Assembly: GCA_028274465.1 (NCBI GenBank)
Contig: CM051455.1
Coordinates: forward strand, 52,148,725-52,212,724
Length of the DNA: 64,000 bases
DNA from: Plantago ovata
Lineage: Eukaryota > Streptophyta > Magnoliopsida > Lamiales > Plantaginaceae
Reading direction: 5' to 3'
The notes under the pieces were generated by a model. The model was not told where the DNA came from. It did not search any database and saw only the letters and a program-made list of their open reading frames with translations. Below, in pieces: positions 33,902-43,782 of the stretch. Position numbers and translations under genes: made by a program. Positions within the stretch are counted from its first letter, which is position 1; every line of letters starts with the position of its first letter.

Positions 33902-36900
33902 TTATTTTGAGCTTCAATGTCCGGGGTTTGGGTAATGCCCTAAAGAGAGATGAACTTCGTAGAATTTTGATTCAAGAAAACGTGGATTTTGCTTGTGTTC
34001 AAGAAACAAAAAAGGATTTGTTCCAAAGGAAGGAAATTGAAAGGATATGGGGTGGCACGAATGTGGATTGGATCTTTTCCGGTGCAAGTGGAGTATCGGG
34101 TGGAATTTTAAGTATGTGGAACATTTATGTGTTTGAAAAATTATCGTTTTGGGGTGAGGATGGAGCTTTAGGGGTGGTTGGTAAGTGGAAGGGTGTGGAG
34201 GTGACGATTGTTAACATTTATGCCTCTTGTTTGGAAGAAAGTAAGGAGGCTCTTTGGCTAGCTTTAAAAGCTAGAAGGGAGGTGGATAAGGAGGGTCTTT
34301 GGTGTTTTTGTGGCGATTTTAATGCTATTCGGTTTATTTCGGAGAGAAAGAGTAGAAGTGGAGTGTCCAACGTTAAGGTGTCATCTTCCTTCAATAAGTT
34401 TATCGAGGAGGAGGGTTTAGTGGATTTGCCTTTGAGTAGACGTAAATTTACGTGGTATCGTGATAATGGCATGTGTTGTAGTAGATTAGATAGGTTTCTT
34501 TTATCGGAAAGTTGGGTGAAAAAGTGGCCGTGTTTGAGTCAAGTGGGGTTAAAAAGAAGACTCTCGGATCATGTTGCTATAATTCTCAAAGAAGATGGTC
34601 GGGATTGGGGTCCAAAACCTTTTAGGTTCATTAACGGTTGGTTGAAAGAGCGTGGTTTCTTGAAGTTGGTGGAAGATTCGTGGAATCAAGATGGTTTAAA
34701 CGGTTGGGCAAGTTTTGTAGTAAAGGAAAAGTTGAAAAGGTTGAAAGTTTTTTTACGGAGTTGGCATAGAGAAAATTTCGGCTCGATTGACAAAAGATTA
34801 GAGAAGTTGGAAGATGAACTTGGGGTGTTAGATGACAATCTAGATCGAGATTTGGAGGGGTGGAGCTCGGGAATCACAGTCGGCAGCCTAGGCAACGGTA
34901 CGGGGACAAGTGGGGTCGGCCAGGGTGAACGGATGGAGCATGAAACCGCGGTCAACGAGATTTTCAGAACTCAGCAGTTGAGCAGAACGATGGCAAGAAG
35001 AGAGGGGAGTACAGCTACTGGTCGGGCAGATCGGGAGGCAGAAACGGAGGTCAGAACGGTAGTGGATGGGCAGCAGTTGATGAGCGGGGTGTTCCCTATC
35101 GAGGAGACAGTGGGGGGTTATTCTCGGTTAAGGGCGAATTCAACTTCTAGAAGGAGAGAAGTGTTGATTGAGATTCAAAATCTACTCACGTGGAAAGGAG
35201 CCTTAAAACTTCAACAAGCTAAGGTGAAGTGGATCAAGAAAGGAGACGCGAATACAAAATTCTTTCATGGGTCGTTAGCAAGAAGAGGTAGAGCGAAGGT
35301 TCTTAGAGGAATTCGTATAGATGGCCAATGGTTGGAAGATGTGACGGAAGTTAGAGCGGGTATCTTCAAGTACTTCAAGACTCACTTCCAAAAAAGAGAG
35401 GAAGTTTCTTTTAGAGTGAGAGGGTTGAGAGGCAACTCCCTTTCATTGACCTCTTGTTCTCTCTTAGAAGCCCCCTTTAATGAAGAGGAAATTAAAGAGG
35501 CGGTGTGGGATTGTGGTAGTGACAAGAGTCCGGGTCTGGATGGTTTTGGGGGAGGTTTCTTTAAAGCGGCTTGGAAGGTGGTGAAAGAAGATTTGTGTAG
35601 ACTTTTTCGGGAATTTTACGTGTCCGGGAAACTTTGCAAAGGAATTAATAGCACTTTTATCACTCTCATTCCGAAAAAGTCGAATCCGGTGGCTATAGGT
35701 GATTATAGGCCAATCTCCTTGGTGGGGAGTGTGTACAAGATTGTGGCCAAGGTTCTAGCAAATCGGCTAAGTAAAGTGCTAGAGGAAGTCATCTCTGAAA
35801 ATCAATCGGCCTTTATAGGAAATAGGAACATTCTTGATGGAGTTTTGGTGGCCAACGAAGCGTTAGATGAAGCCAAAAAGAGGAAAAAGGAAATCTTTTT
35901 ATTTAAGATTGACTTTGAGAAGGCTTACGATTCCGTGAGTTGGGAGGCGCTCTTTCGCATGTTGGAAGTGTTGGGGTTCGGGGAGCGTTGGATTTGTTGG
36001 ATCAAAGAATGTGTATCTTCGGTGTCAACTTCCGTCCTTGTCAATGGAAGTCCTACGGAGGAGTTTCATCTCCAGAGAGGGTTGAGGCAAGGAGATCCGC
36101 TCTCTCCTCTTCTTTATTTGGTCATAGCGGAGTGCCTTAGTAGAATGGTTACGAAGGCTTGCGAGGAGAAGGTGTTCAAACCGGTGTTGGTAGGAAAGAA
36201 CAAAATACCTTGTTCGATCCTACAATTTGCGGACGATTCATTAATTCTAGGAGAGGCTAGTTTAGAGAATGTGTTGGCAATAAAAGGCGTGTTGAGGAGC
36301 TTTGAACTTGTGTCGGGTTTGAAAATAAATTTCCAAAAGAGTAGCTTGGTGGGTGTTGGGGTGGAGGCGGTCGTTCTTGAAGATTGGGCGAGGATTCTCT
36401 CGTGTGAGGTGGGTCAAACGCCTTTCACTTACTTGGGTCTCCCTATCGGGGGTTTAGCTAGAGATAAGAAGTTGTGGAAGGAAGTTCACGGAAAATTTTT
36501 GAAGAGACTTGGGCTCTTGGAAAATAATGCTCTTTCTCTTGGGGGTAGAGTGGTGGTTGTCAACTCGGTTCTTAGTGCACTTCAGTTCTATTTCCTCTCT
36601 TTCTTCAAAGCTCCGGCGGGAGTGTTAAAGGAGTTGATGGGTTTACAAAGAAGTTTCCTATGGGGAGGAGATAAAGAGAAAGGTAAAAAGAAGATTGCTT
36701 GGGTGGCTTGGGAGAAGGTGTGTAGGCCTAAGGCGAAGGGCGGTCTTGGAATCAAAGATTTAAAGTCCTTTAATCTAGCTCTTTTGGGTAGATGGGCTTG
36801 GAGGTTGTTACAAGGGGGCAAGGAGCTTTGGTGGAAAGTTTTGGAATCGAAATACGGGTCTTGGAAAGAGAATGTGGAGAGAGTTGCTCAAGGGAAACGT

Positions 36901-37872
36901 ATACCTAGTGTTTGGTCGGATTGGTGGCGAAATTTAGTGTGCTCGATAGGAGTGAAAGAGTGGTTCGAGAAGGGTTGTATGAAAGTTACAGGGGATGGAG
37001 CGAGAACTTGTTTTTGGGATGAGAGGTGGGGAGGAAGAGAGAGGTTACTCAAGCAAGAGTTTCCTAGGCTTTTTAACTTGGATAAAAGAAAGGATTGCAA
37101 AGTGGGGGATCGTCTTGTTGGGAGAAACGGGGAAGCTACCTTTAAAGGGGATTGGAGAAGAAATCTTTTTGATTGGGAAAAAGAGGAAGAGGCGAGATTG
37201 AAGCTTGTGGTGGAGGCTTTACCGAGAGGGGAAGGGAGGGAGAACTCCGAGGATGGTTGGAGGTGGTCGAAAGGAGTTGATGGTGTTTATACGACCAAAG
37301 ATGGGTATCGGGAAGTCCACGAGTTGGTGGAAACGTTGGAGGTTGAAATGTGGGCGAAGGAAATTTGGTGCAAGGTAGCCCCTTCGAAGGTTAATACCTT
37401 TGTTTGGAAAGCGTTGCAAGATAGATTACCGTCAAAGGAAAACTTGGAAAGGAGGGGTATCTTCATTAGTGAGGCGGACCGAGTTTGTAATTGGTGCGGT
37501 GGGGAGACGGAGACGACTTGGCATATTCTAGGAGGTTGCGATTTTGCTAAAAGGGTGTGGAGACTTGTTTGGGATTGGTTGAAAGTGGAAGTGGATGTGG
37601 GGAAGAGTTTAATTGAGAGCCTCGAATTGCATGTGGAGGGGGCAAACGGGACGAAGAGAGATACTTGGCAATTGTTTTGGCATTGTACACTGTGGAATTT
37701 ATGGTTGGCAAGAAACGAGGTGATTTTTAACGGGAAGGAAATCAATCCGTGGCAAGTGGCGGAAAGGGTGAAGGTGAATTGTTGGGGTTGGCTAAAAGGG
37801 AAGAGTATCTTGAACGAGTATCACTCGCTAGGCTCTTGGTTCATGGAACCGATCTTATGCTTGAAAGCTTGA
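33898..37872 (+). CDS. LINE ORF2: endonuclease, reverse transcriptase, zf-RVT
   Basis: An unbroken 1324-residue frame starts MIILSFNVRGLGNALKRDEL. The apurinic-type endonuclease covers about residues 1-225 with QETK, GDFNAIR, SRLDRFLLS and SDH motifs. The reverse transcriptase covers about 560-850, with YRPISLVGSVYKI, FKIDFEKAYDSV, GLRQGDPLSPLLY and the catalytic FADD near 776. A C-terminal zf-RVT zinc-binding domain lies near 1160-1240 (FVWKALQDRLPSKENL, CNWCGGETETTWHIL). It nicks target DNA and copies the LINE RNA. Unusually, residues about 320-416 (nt 34858-35145) are a Gly/Ser/Thr/Glu/Arg-rich insertion in the linker between endonuclease and RT. The start overlaps the ORF1 stop as ATGA, suggesting termination-reinitiation. 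Confidence 0.92.
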   Translation: MIILSFNVRGLGNALKRDELRRILIQENVDFACVQETKKDLFQRKEIERIWGGTNVDWIFSGASGVSGGILSMWNIYVFEKLSFWGEDGALGVVGKWKGVEVTIVNIYASCLEESKEALWLALKARREVDKEGLWCFCGDFNAIRFISERKSRSGVSNVKVSSSFNKFIEEEGLVDLPLSRRKFTWYRDNGMCCSRLDRFLLSESWVKKWPCLSQVGLKRRLSDHVAIILKEDGRDWGPKPFRFINGWLKERGFLKLVEDSWNQDGLNGWASFVVKEKLKRLKVFLRSWHRENFGSIDKRLEKLEDELGVLDDNLDRDLEGWSSGITVGSLGNGTGTSGVGQGERMEHETAVNEIFRTQQLSRTMARREGSTATGRADREAETEVRTVVDGQQLMSGVFPIEETVGGYSRLRANSTSRRREVLIEIQNLLTWKGALKLQQAKVKWIKKGDANTKFFHGSLARRGRAKVLRGIRIDGQWLEDVTEVRAGIFKYFKTHFQKREEVSFRVRGLRGNSLSLTSCSLLEAPFNEEEIKEAVWDCGSDKSPGLDGFGGGFFKAAWKVVKEDLCRLFREFYVSGKLCKGINSTFITLIPKKSNPVAIGDYRPISLVGSVYKIVAKVLANRLSKVLEEVISENQSAFIGNRNILDGVLVANEALDEAKKRKKEIFLFKIDFEKAYDSVSWEALFRMLEVLGFGERWICWIKECVSSVSTSVLVNGSPTEEFHLQRGLRQGDPLSPLLYLVIAECLSRMVTKACEEKVFKPVLVGKNKIPCSILQFADDSLILGEASLENVLAIKGVLRSFELVSGLKINFQKSSLVGVGVEAVVLEDWARILSCEVGQTPFTYLGLPIGGLARDKKLWKEVHGKFLKRLGLLENNALSLGGRVVVVNSVLSALQFYFLSFFKAPAGVLKELMGLQRSFLWGGDKEKGKKKIAWVAWEKVCRPKAKGGLGIKDLKSFNLALLGRWAWRLLQGGKELWWKVLESKYGSWKENVERVAQGKRIPSVWSDWWRNLVCSIGVKEWFEKGCMKVTGDGARTCFWDERWGGRERLLKQEFPRLFNLDKRKDCKVGDRLVGRNGEATFKGDWRRNLFDWEKEEEARLKLVVEALPRGEGRENSEDGWRWSKGVDGVYTTKDGYREVHELVETLEVEMWAKEIWCKVAPSKVNTFVWKALQDRLPSKENLERRGIFISEADRVCNWCGGETETTWHILGGCDFAKRVWRLVWDWLKVEVDVGKSLIESLELHVEGANGTKRDTWQLFWHCTLWNLWLARNEVIFNGKEINPWQVAERVKVNCWGWLKGKSILNEYHSLGSWFMEPILCLKA

Positions 37873-38702
37873 GTTTGTAGGTATTAACAATAACGTTTGT
37901 TCCCTTGTTTTCTTTGTTCTTGTTAAAGGGACGGTTATCACCATGGACATAGGCTCTTAATCTCCATTTGCCCTCAGTACTTGTACGAGACGTTGATGCA
38001 TGGATCGATCCTTTATCCCGGTGAGTATCCTTGTACTGTAGACTCGTTTCTCTTGTGTTGGTGTGGCTTTAAATTTCTTGCCACTTGTGGGATATGTGTA
38101 CTTAAGAGGAGGGATAGGGGAAACATACCGTAGTCATCCCGCATTAATAAGGATGGACCTTGGCGTTTGATGAAGCCTTCGTATGTTCCTATCTTAAAAG
38201 TAGCTCGTTTTAAGTACACTTTTCTACATAGGGTGTAGGAGCGGGACCACATGAGTGAGATGAGTTGGCTTTGGAGGATTTTTGACCTTTGGTTTGATTA
38301 AGGTTGGTAATCGAGGGTGTACGAGGAATAGACTATAATTTCCACTACGTTAAGTAAGCCGGCGTAGAATGGAAGTATAGAAAAATTATTTTAAACTACT
38401 TGTCACACCCTCGGGATCCTCCTTGTTGGTTGAATTGGTTCGAAGTTGCAGCTACCTTGTTTACTTTACTATGTGCTCATTGGGGATCTTTGATATGGAA
38501 GCCCGCTTTTCCCATGGTTTGTTGAGCCAATGGAAGCTATCAGTGAATGATGTTGGACCGATCTGTTATTGCCAGAAGTTAGCTAGTAGTATTTTTTATT
38601 TTTGTTGTTGATTATCTTTGGAAGTCCTTTGTAAGCATTCGGCCGACTGAGCTTCGGTTTTGTCATTCTTTTTGGGATTTGTAATCGCGTGTGAGAAGTC
38701 TA

Positions 38703-38762
38703 GTACGAGTATATCTTATACTCGTCTTTTATTTAATAAATTTATTAGCCGTTTCAAAAAAA
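38703..38762 (+). terminator. LINE 3' hairpin and A-rich tail
   Basis: A perfect hairpin CGAGTATATCTTATACTCG (38707-38725; stem of 8 bp, loop TCT) is followed by an AT-rich spacer and TTAGCCGTTTCAAAAAAA. The same arrangement occurs in two other copies in the window. It is the likely recognition structure for reverse transcription and 3' end formation; the role is inferred. Confidence 0.6.
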
Positions 38763-38782
38763 ACATTTATATAAAAATCATA

Positions 38783-38865
38783 TGCTTTCTGATATAAAGA
38801 TTATGTGAAAAGGTTTTGACTCTCTGAACTTATTTAAAAATTTATTTTTGGGTCCGTAACTTTTT
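38783..38865. other. short intergenic spacer
   Basis: AT-rich DNA between the LINE target duplication and the next repeat element. Nothing recognised. Confidence 0.4.
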
Positions 38866-39510
38866 AATACCTCTTTAGCGTCCCTAATAACAAAAAAAGG
38901 TTACTTAGATTCACAATTACATTTTAGTCCGCGCTCTTGACCAAATAGCGAATTAAGCACTAAGCAATGTTTTCAAATTTCTGGACTGCCAAACAAGACT
39001 TGAATTTTTCTTTTAAAAAAAAAATTTTAAAAATTAAAAAGGAAAAGAAAAATGAACTGCTCTGATTGGAGCAGTTTCTTGCTCCAATCGGAGTAGTAGT
39101 CTTCTCCGATCGGAGGAGTCTGCTCCGATCGGAGCAGTAGTCTTCTCCGATTGGAGGAGTCTGCTCCGATCGGAGCAGTTTGGAGCTGATCTGCTCCGGT
39201 CAGAGTTGGCAGGAGCAGTTTCTGCTCTATCGGAGCAGATATGCTTTGATCGAGCAGTTGCAGCTCCGACCGGACTGGCAACTGTTCCGGTCGGAGCTTA
39301 ATCGGAGAAGAAGGTTGGTTATTATTTTTTTTTTTCTTTTTATTTCTTAAGGTTTGTTTGTTTTGCCAATTTAGAGGGAATGGCAAAGATGTAAATACTA
39401 GCTGGTCAACTCAAAAACTGCTATTTTCGGACTAAAATGTAATTGTGAACCTAATATGTATTATTTTGAGAACTACCCTCATAATAGTCCCTAGTATGAT
39501 ATTTTCTCTT
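38866..39510. mobile_element. TIR element with internal palindrome cluster
   Basis: A 22-bp block, TTCACAATTACATTTTAGTCCG, split here as left 38910-38931 and right inverted 39428-39449, marks inverted arms; weaker similarity (GTCCCTA) extends outward to both limits. The interior holds a dense cluster of CTCCGATCGGAG-type palindromes (39057-39303). It is non-coding and non-autonomous. The outer limits are approximate and no target duplication was fixed. Confidence 0.5.
39057..39303. repeat. cluster of CTCCGATCGGAG-type palindromes
   Basis: At least eight copies of a 12-14-bp palindrome, TGCTCCGATCGGAGCA and variants (CCGATTGG, CCGGTCAG, CCGACCGG), alternate with AGTAGTCT or AGTTT spacers. Each unit can form a hairpin. 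The cluster is much more GC-rich than its surroundings. Confidence 0.8.
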
Positions 39511-41579
39511 TATTTTTAGTAGTTTTTACATAACATAACAACTCTTCCACCACCTCTTTTAGAGCATTTACAACAGTTTTCCTATAAAAATTTCTCCGAG
39601 CCCGTTTGGTTTGAACTAGGAAAAGTAAAACGAGCATCCTATGAAATCAGATCCAAACCCACAAATAGAAAATGTCGTAGGAAATGTGAAATTTTTCCAT
39701 ATTTAGTTTGCTGAAATAGACTAGAAAATCTGGTCCAAACCCAAAACACTATTATTTTCTTCTAACTTGTCGTCTCCAATAAAACCATCAATGAAAACAA
39801 TGTGAAACAGACGAACAACCCATCAAGACGCAACACAGACAACAGTATTAATGGACTAATATTTCATTTATAATATTAATTGAAATTCAACCCTCCCAAA
39901 AGTTTTAAGCTATGGGAAAAGAGAGAAATCTAGTTATTTATATTAATTTTTCAATACTCCTCTGCACTCGTGGTCGGTTTCAACCTCTTTGGGAAGACCA
40001 TTCGAGTGAAAATTTAATATGGGACGGAGTTTGTCTCCAAGAAATTCAAACCCTGGTTGACGTGAAATAGCTTCTATACCAGGATAGAAATCCAACTCTT
40101 CCAAAAGTTTAAGCTATTGGAAAGGAGCGAAATCTAGTCACTTATATTAATTCTCCAATAGAGCTTTGCTTTTTTAAGAATTGATTTTTAAATTGGGTTG
40201 AGGATGATGATGATATCACTTGTTCATATCCTATCCCATTTTCTTGGGGGTTTGATTGATTTTTCCCTCTGCACGAACAACTTTTAGAATCTTGAACAAC
40301 AAATTGAAGAAGAGTTGTTTTCCATCAGAGCTTTTACATCTCAAACAAACCTAGAAATGAAATGAATACATGAATTTTTTTTACATTCGACTGATGAAGA
40401 TGAAGAAAGAAGAATTTCTGGAGGTGAGTGGAATTGGGTTTCTTCATATGTTGAATGATGAAGAAAATAGATGAGGGAGAAGATTGGGGATAAATTAATT
40501 TTGTAATTAGATGGGCAATTGAAGACATTTTGGAGAAATAAATTGTATTTGGGAGGGCAAAATGGACAACATCAAATGTCGAAGCATTTCCAAAACACAA
40601 TACATGCCCCCATGAATTGTTATTAGGAAATCTTCCTGATTTTCATGCACAAAAAGCTGGAAAAATGATTTCTAGTTAGGAAAAGGAAAAATATGGTCTG
40701 GCCGGTTTGTGACATTTCCTAGTTAGATTTCCTACCAACCAATCAAAGAAATCTTGGTACTTTTAGTAAAATATTTGTTTTTCCTACTGAATCAAATAGC
40801 TTCTAAAACCATGTTAAATTCATTTCCTATAATATTTTAAGTAATTATTTAACAATTCACTAAAATCATATTTTTTTAGTGATTTAATGTATATAAATAA
40901 TAATTTTAATAACCACATATTCTAAATATAGTATATAAATAAAAGATTGATGCACTAAAAAAGTTTAGACAGGCGGCACATGTGTTCCCGATTTTTTTAT
41001 GGTTCATACAAGTTTTAGAAAATGTGATTTATTAGACGTTTACACATATTTTGATATGTTTGTCAATATTTAAGTAAAAATCCATTTTAGGGAAACCGTT
41101 GGAATGTTGTAATGACCTCAAATACCAGGTAAACTATACTACAATTCCCTCCTAAGACGCCACCTCTTACGGTAACTAATAGTAAATTTAACTTTTAATT
41201 AACACTAACCCTTAATTTTGTCAAAAATTTGATAATTACTTATTTTTAGTTTGAGACGAAATAGAAATGTCATTATAACTTTAAATACTTTCCACGTTTT
41301 CTTTACTTTTATAAATTAGATAATTTCCTAAATTGCACCAAATGGTGGAAACTCTTTTTTCTTTTTCCGTTTTTGGATCTATTTCCCATTGAATGTGGAG
41401 CAGCCTAAATGGATAAATTTTCTGATTGTATTTTTATATTTTGGCATCACTATTTCTTAATTACCCGTTTTCAATTTAGTGTAGTAGAGAAATATAAATG
41501 ATATTATGATAACTTTAAAATATATTTTGAATTTTTTTTGTTTTACATTTTTCTCAAAATACCATAATTAAGTTTCATC
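39511..41579. other. AT-rich intergenic DNA with probable MITE
   Basis: The block from about 39597 (GAGCCCGTTTGGTTTG) to about 40760 has the look of a non-autonomous DNA transposon, but I could not confirm terminal repeats. Inside it, two direct copies of about 80 bp (about 39888-39965 and 40085-40165) share CCAAAAGTTT, AAGCTAT and GAAATCTAGT. The rest is AT-rich with no gene. Confidence 0.4.
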
Positions 41580-43146
41580 AAATAGTGGAATGTATGGAGT
41601 ACTTGGGAAGGTTCATGGGTAGTTTGCATACAGTGAGCGCTTTCAAGTACCATCTCCGTTGTGATAAGCTTAAGATCATTCACCTCACCTTTGCGGACGA
41701 TCTCTTGTTTTTCTCAAAAGGAACTGAGGCTTCGGTGGCTGCTTTGATAGAGAAGTTTGAATTGTTTAGTGCAACATCAGGCTTGATAGCAAATAGGAGG
41801 AAGAGTGAAATTTACTTTGCGGGGGTAAGTGAAGAAAGGAGAGCTGTTATTGCAAGAGGGGCACAACTTCAAGAAGGTAAACTTCCTTTTAGATACTTGG
41901 GCATTCCCTTGAATGCTAAAAGGCTTTCTATACAACAGTTTCAACCCCTTATTGAGAAAATGCTTGCTAAAGTCAAACATTGGTCCTCCCAGTTGCTAAG
42001 TTATGGGGGGAGGGTGCAATTGATAAAGAGTGTCCTTTATGCGATTCAAAGCTATTGGAGCCAAGTTTTTCTTTTCCCCAAAAAGGTTCTTGTTTTGATT
42101 GAGAGAATATGTAGGAAATTTCTTTGGACTGGAGAAGTAGGTGATTCAAACAAGGCATTGATTGCTTGGGACGCTATCTGTAGAACAAGAGCAGAGGGTG
42201 GTCTTGGGTTTGTCGATCTGACTGTTTGGAATAGAGTCTGCATTCTTAAACTTCTTTGGGCCATTCAAAGAAAGTCTGATAAACTATGGATTCAGTGGAT
42301 GCATCTCTACTACATAAAAAATGCGAATATAATGGAAATGAATGTTCCAGCTGATGCTTCTTTTCTGTTCAAGAAAATTTTGAAAACTCGCAGATTGGTT
42401 ACAAATTGTGATGTCTGGAATCAACAACTGATGGTAGAAATGTACTGTAGGGATCGGATATATACAGTTCTGCGTCCTCCCATGGATAAATTGGTTTGGA
42501 GGGAGTTTATTCTCAATTCTTTAGCAACGCCTAAAGCTCAGTTTGTACTGTGGATTACACTCTGGAAACGGCTGGCTACTAAGGTTCGACTATCTCCCTT
42601 TAATCTTTCTATTGATCCTGTTTGTATCCTTTGTGGTGTTGAAGAAGAGACTGTTGGGCATCTTTTCTTTGAGTGTTCTTATATCAAGCTGGCGTTTGAA
42701 GCTGTCATGCACTGGGTCGGGCTTAATCCTGATCGGTTTCATAATATAGGCTCATTATGTGCGCTTGTTAAGGGAAAGTGTCCGAGAGCCAGATTTTTGA
42801 AGGTTTTAATCACTGAGTTTGTATATGCTTTTTTGTGTGAGAGGAATTACAGAATTTTTCAAGACAAAGTTGGTGATATCAACACAATTTTGAAGGGGAT
42901 TGCGCATACTACATTGGCACGATGCCAATTTTCTGACAAAATGCGGCAATATTGTAGTTGTTTTATTCATTACCCCCGAGTTAGGCAATGTTGAAGTTTT
43001 TTGCTTACTGAGTTTTGTACAGTTCTAGTTGAGGTTGTGTGTAGTCTTGTTTGGACTACTTTTGTACTTGGAGTTTGAACGTTAGTGTTCACTTGGAATG
43101 AAATAAAAGCTAAATTCGTTCCAAAAAAAAAAAATAGTGGAATGTA
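41580..43146 (+). mobile_element. 5'-truncated LINE with 15-bp TSD
   Basis: The body is 41595-43131, flanked by perfect AAATAGTGGAATGTA repeats at 41580-41594 and 43132-43146. It starts abruptly within the reverse transcriptase and ends in a poly(A) tail after AATTCGTTCC, different from the GCCGTTTC tail of the larger LINE, so it is another family. The perfect duplication suggests a fairly recent insertion. Confidence 0.9.
41594..42994 (+). CDS. LINE ORF2 C-terminal fragment (RT and zf-RVT)
   Basis: An open frame of about 466 residues runs from an ATG at the insertion junction to the normal stop. It begins just before the catalytic FADD of the reverse transcriptase (nt 41690) and contains FRYLGIPLNAKRL, the RT thumb-like region, RAEGGLGFVDLTVWN, and a zf-RVT domain (CILCGVEEETVGHLFFEC). 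The endonuclease and first half of the RT are missing because of 5' truncation, so it cannot be active. The frame is otherwise unbroken. Confidence 0.85.
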   Translation: MEYLGRFMGSLHTVSAFKYHLRCDKLKIIHLTFADDLLFFSKGTEASVAALIEKFELFSATSGLIANRRKSEIYFAGVSEERRAVIARGAQLQEGKLPFRYLGIPLNAKRLSIQQFQPLIEKMLAKVKHWSSQLLSYGGRVQLIKSVLYAIQSYWSQVFLFPKKVLVLIERICRKFLWTGEVGDSNKALIAWDAICRTRAEGGLGFVDLTVWNRVCILKLLWAIQRKSDKLWIQWMHLYYIKNANIMEMNVPADASFLFKKILKTRRLVTNCDVWNQQLMVEMYCRDRIYTVLRPPMDKLVWREFILNSLATPKAQFVLWITLWKRLATKVRLSPFNLSIDPVCILCGVEEETVGHLFFECSYIKLAFEAVMHWVGLNPDRFHNIGSLCALVKGKCPRARFLKVLITEFVYAFLCERNYRIFQDKVGDINTILKGIAHTTLARCQFSDKMRQYCSCFIHYPRVRQC

Positions 43147-43782
43147 AAAAGTCCATTTTTTCCCGTTCCCCTGAAACCGAAAGGAGCATAAATATAAGTG
43201 CCCTTCAAGTATCACTTGATCAGGTGGTACAAATAACCTCAAATAGTGAGGATTAAGGTGGAATCAATGAGAATTAGGATATCAAAATTCAAAACAATAA
43301 AGTGGCTAAGTTTTTTTTGCAGTTAATGTCAAATGTTGCCAACAATGGAATAAACAATAAAAGTACCTACGTTTTCTGCAATTAATGTCAAATGTTGTGC
43401 AACTGTGATTTTGATGTTTTGGCCACAACTACCTTCAATCAACAACTGTTATTCTACTTTAAATACTTTGGCCATATATAACTACCCCAATCAATAGTTA
43501 TTGTGTTTTATGTACATCCTAAATTTGTTGCAATGAATAACTAAACTTGTAATAATATTACACCATCAACCTACTAAAAATATAAAGTTTTTACTTCATT
43601 TGCAAATTGGCAACCATATGAAATGCAAGCTAGCACCAAATGCAAGCTAGCACCAATTAATGCTTATAACACTCAGGCGTGTATATAATGGTGAATCATT
43701 TCGCTACACACACAGAAACAAAATTACCAGGAGAGATTTGTTTCTCTACAAAATCAATGAATTATTTTTCCAAACTAAACCC
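43147..43782. other. intergenic and bZIP-like gene upstream region
   Basis: Two similar 40-bp blocks (about 43318-43345 and 43375-43402, both GCARTTAATGTCAAATGTTG) form a small direct repeat, and ATGCAAGCTAGCACCAA is duplicated at 43623-43654. No other feature seen. Confidence 0.45.

Larger units (their letters stand above)
31267..38782 (+). mobile_element. full-length L1-type LINE with 20-bp TSD
   Basis: The element body is 31287-38762. Its flanks are the perfect 20-bp direct repeat ACATTTATATAAAAATCATA at 31267-31286 and 38763-38782, the target duplication of target-primed reverse transcription. It contains ORF1 with an RRM-like domain, an intact ORF2 (endonuclease, reverse transcriptase, zf-RVT), a roughly 890-bp 3' UTR, a terminal hairpin (CGAGTATATCTTATACTCG) and a GCCGTTTCAAAAAAA tail. 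The undecayed duplication and unbroken ORF2 point to a recent insertion. Confidence 0.93.

Noticed and set aside
39027-39386. 119-residue minus-strand frame over the palindrome cluster
   Set aside because: The residues simply reflect the CTCCGATCGGAG repeats; no start context or homology.
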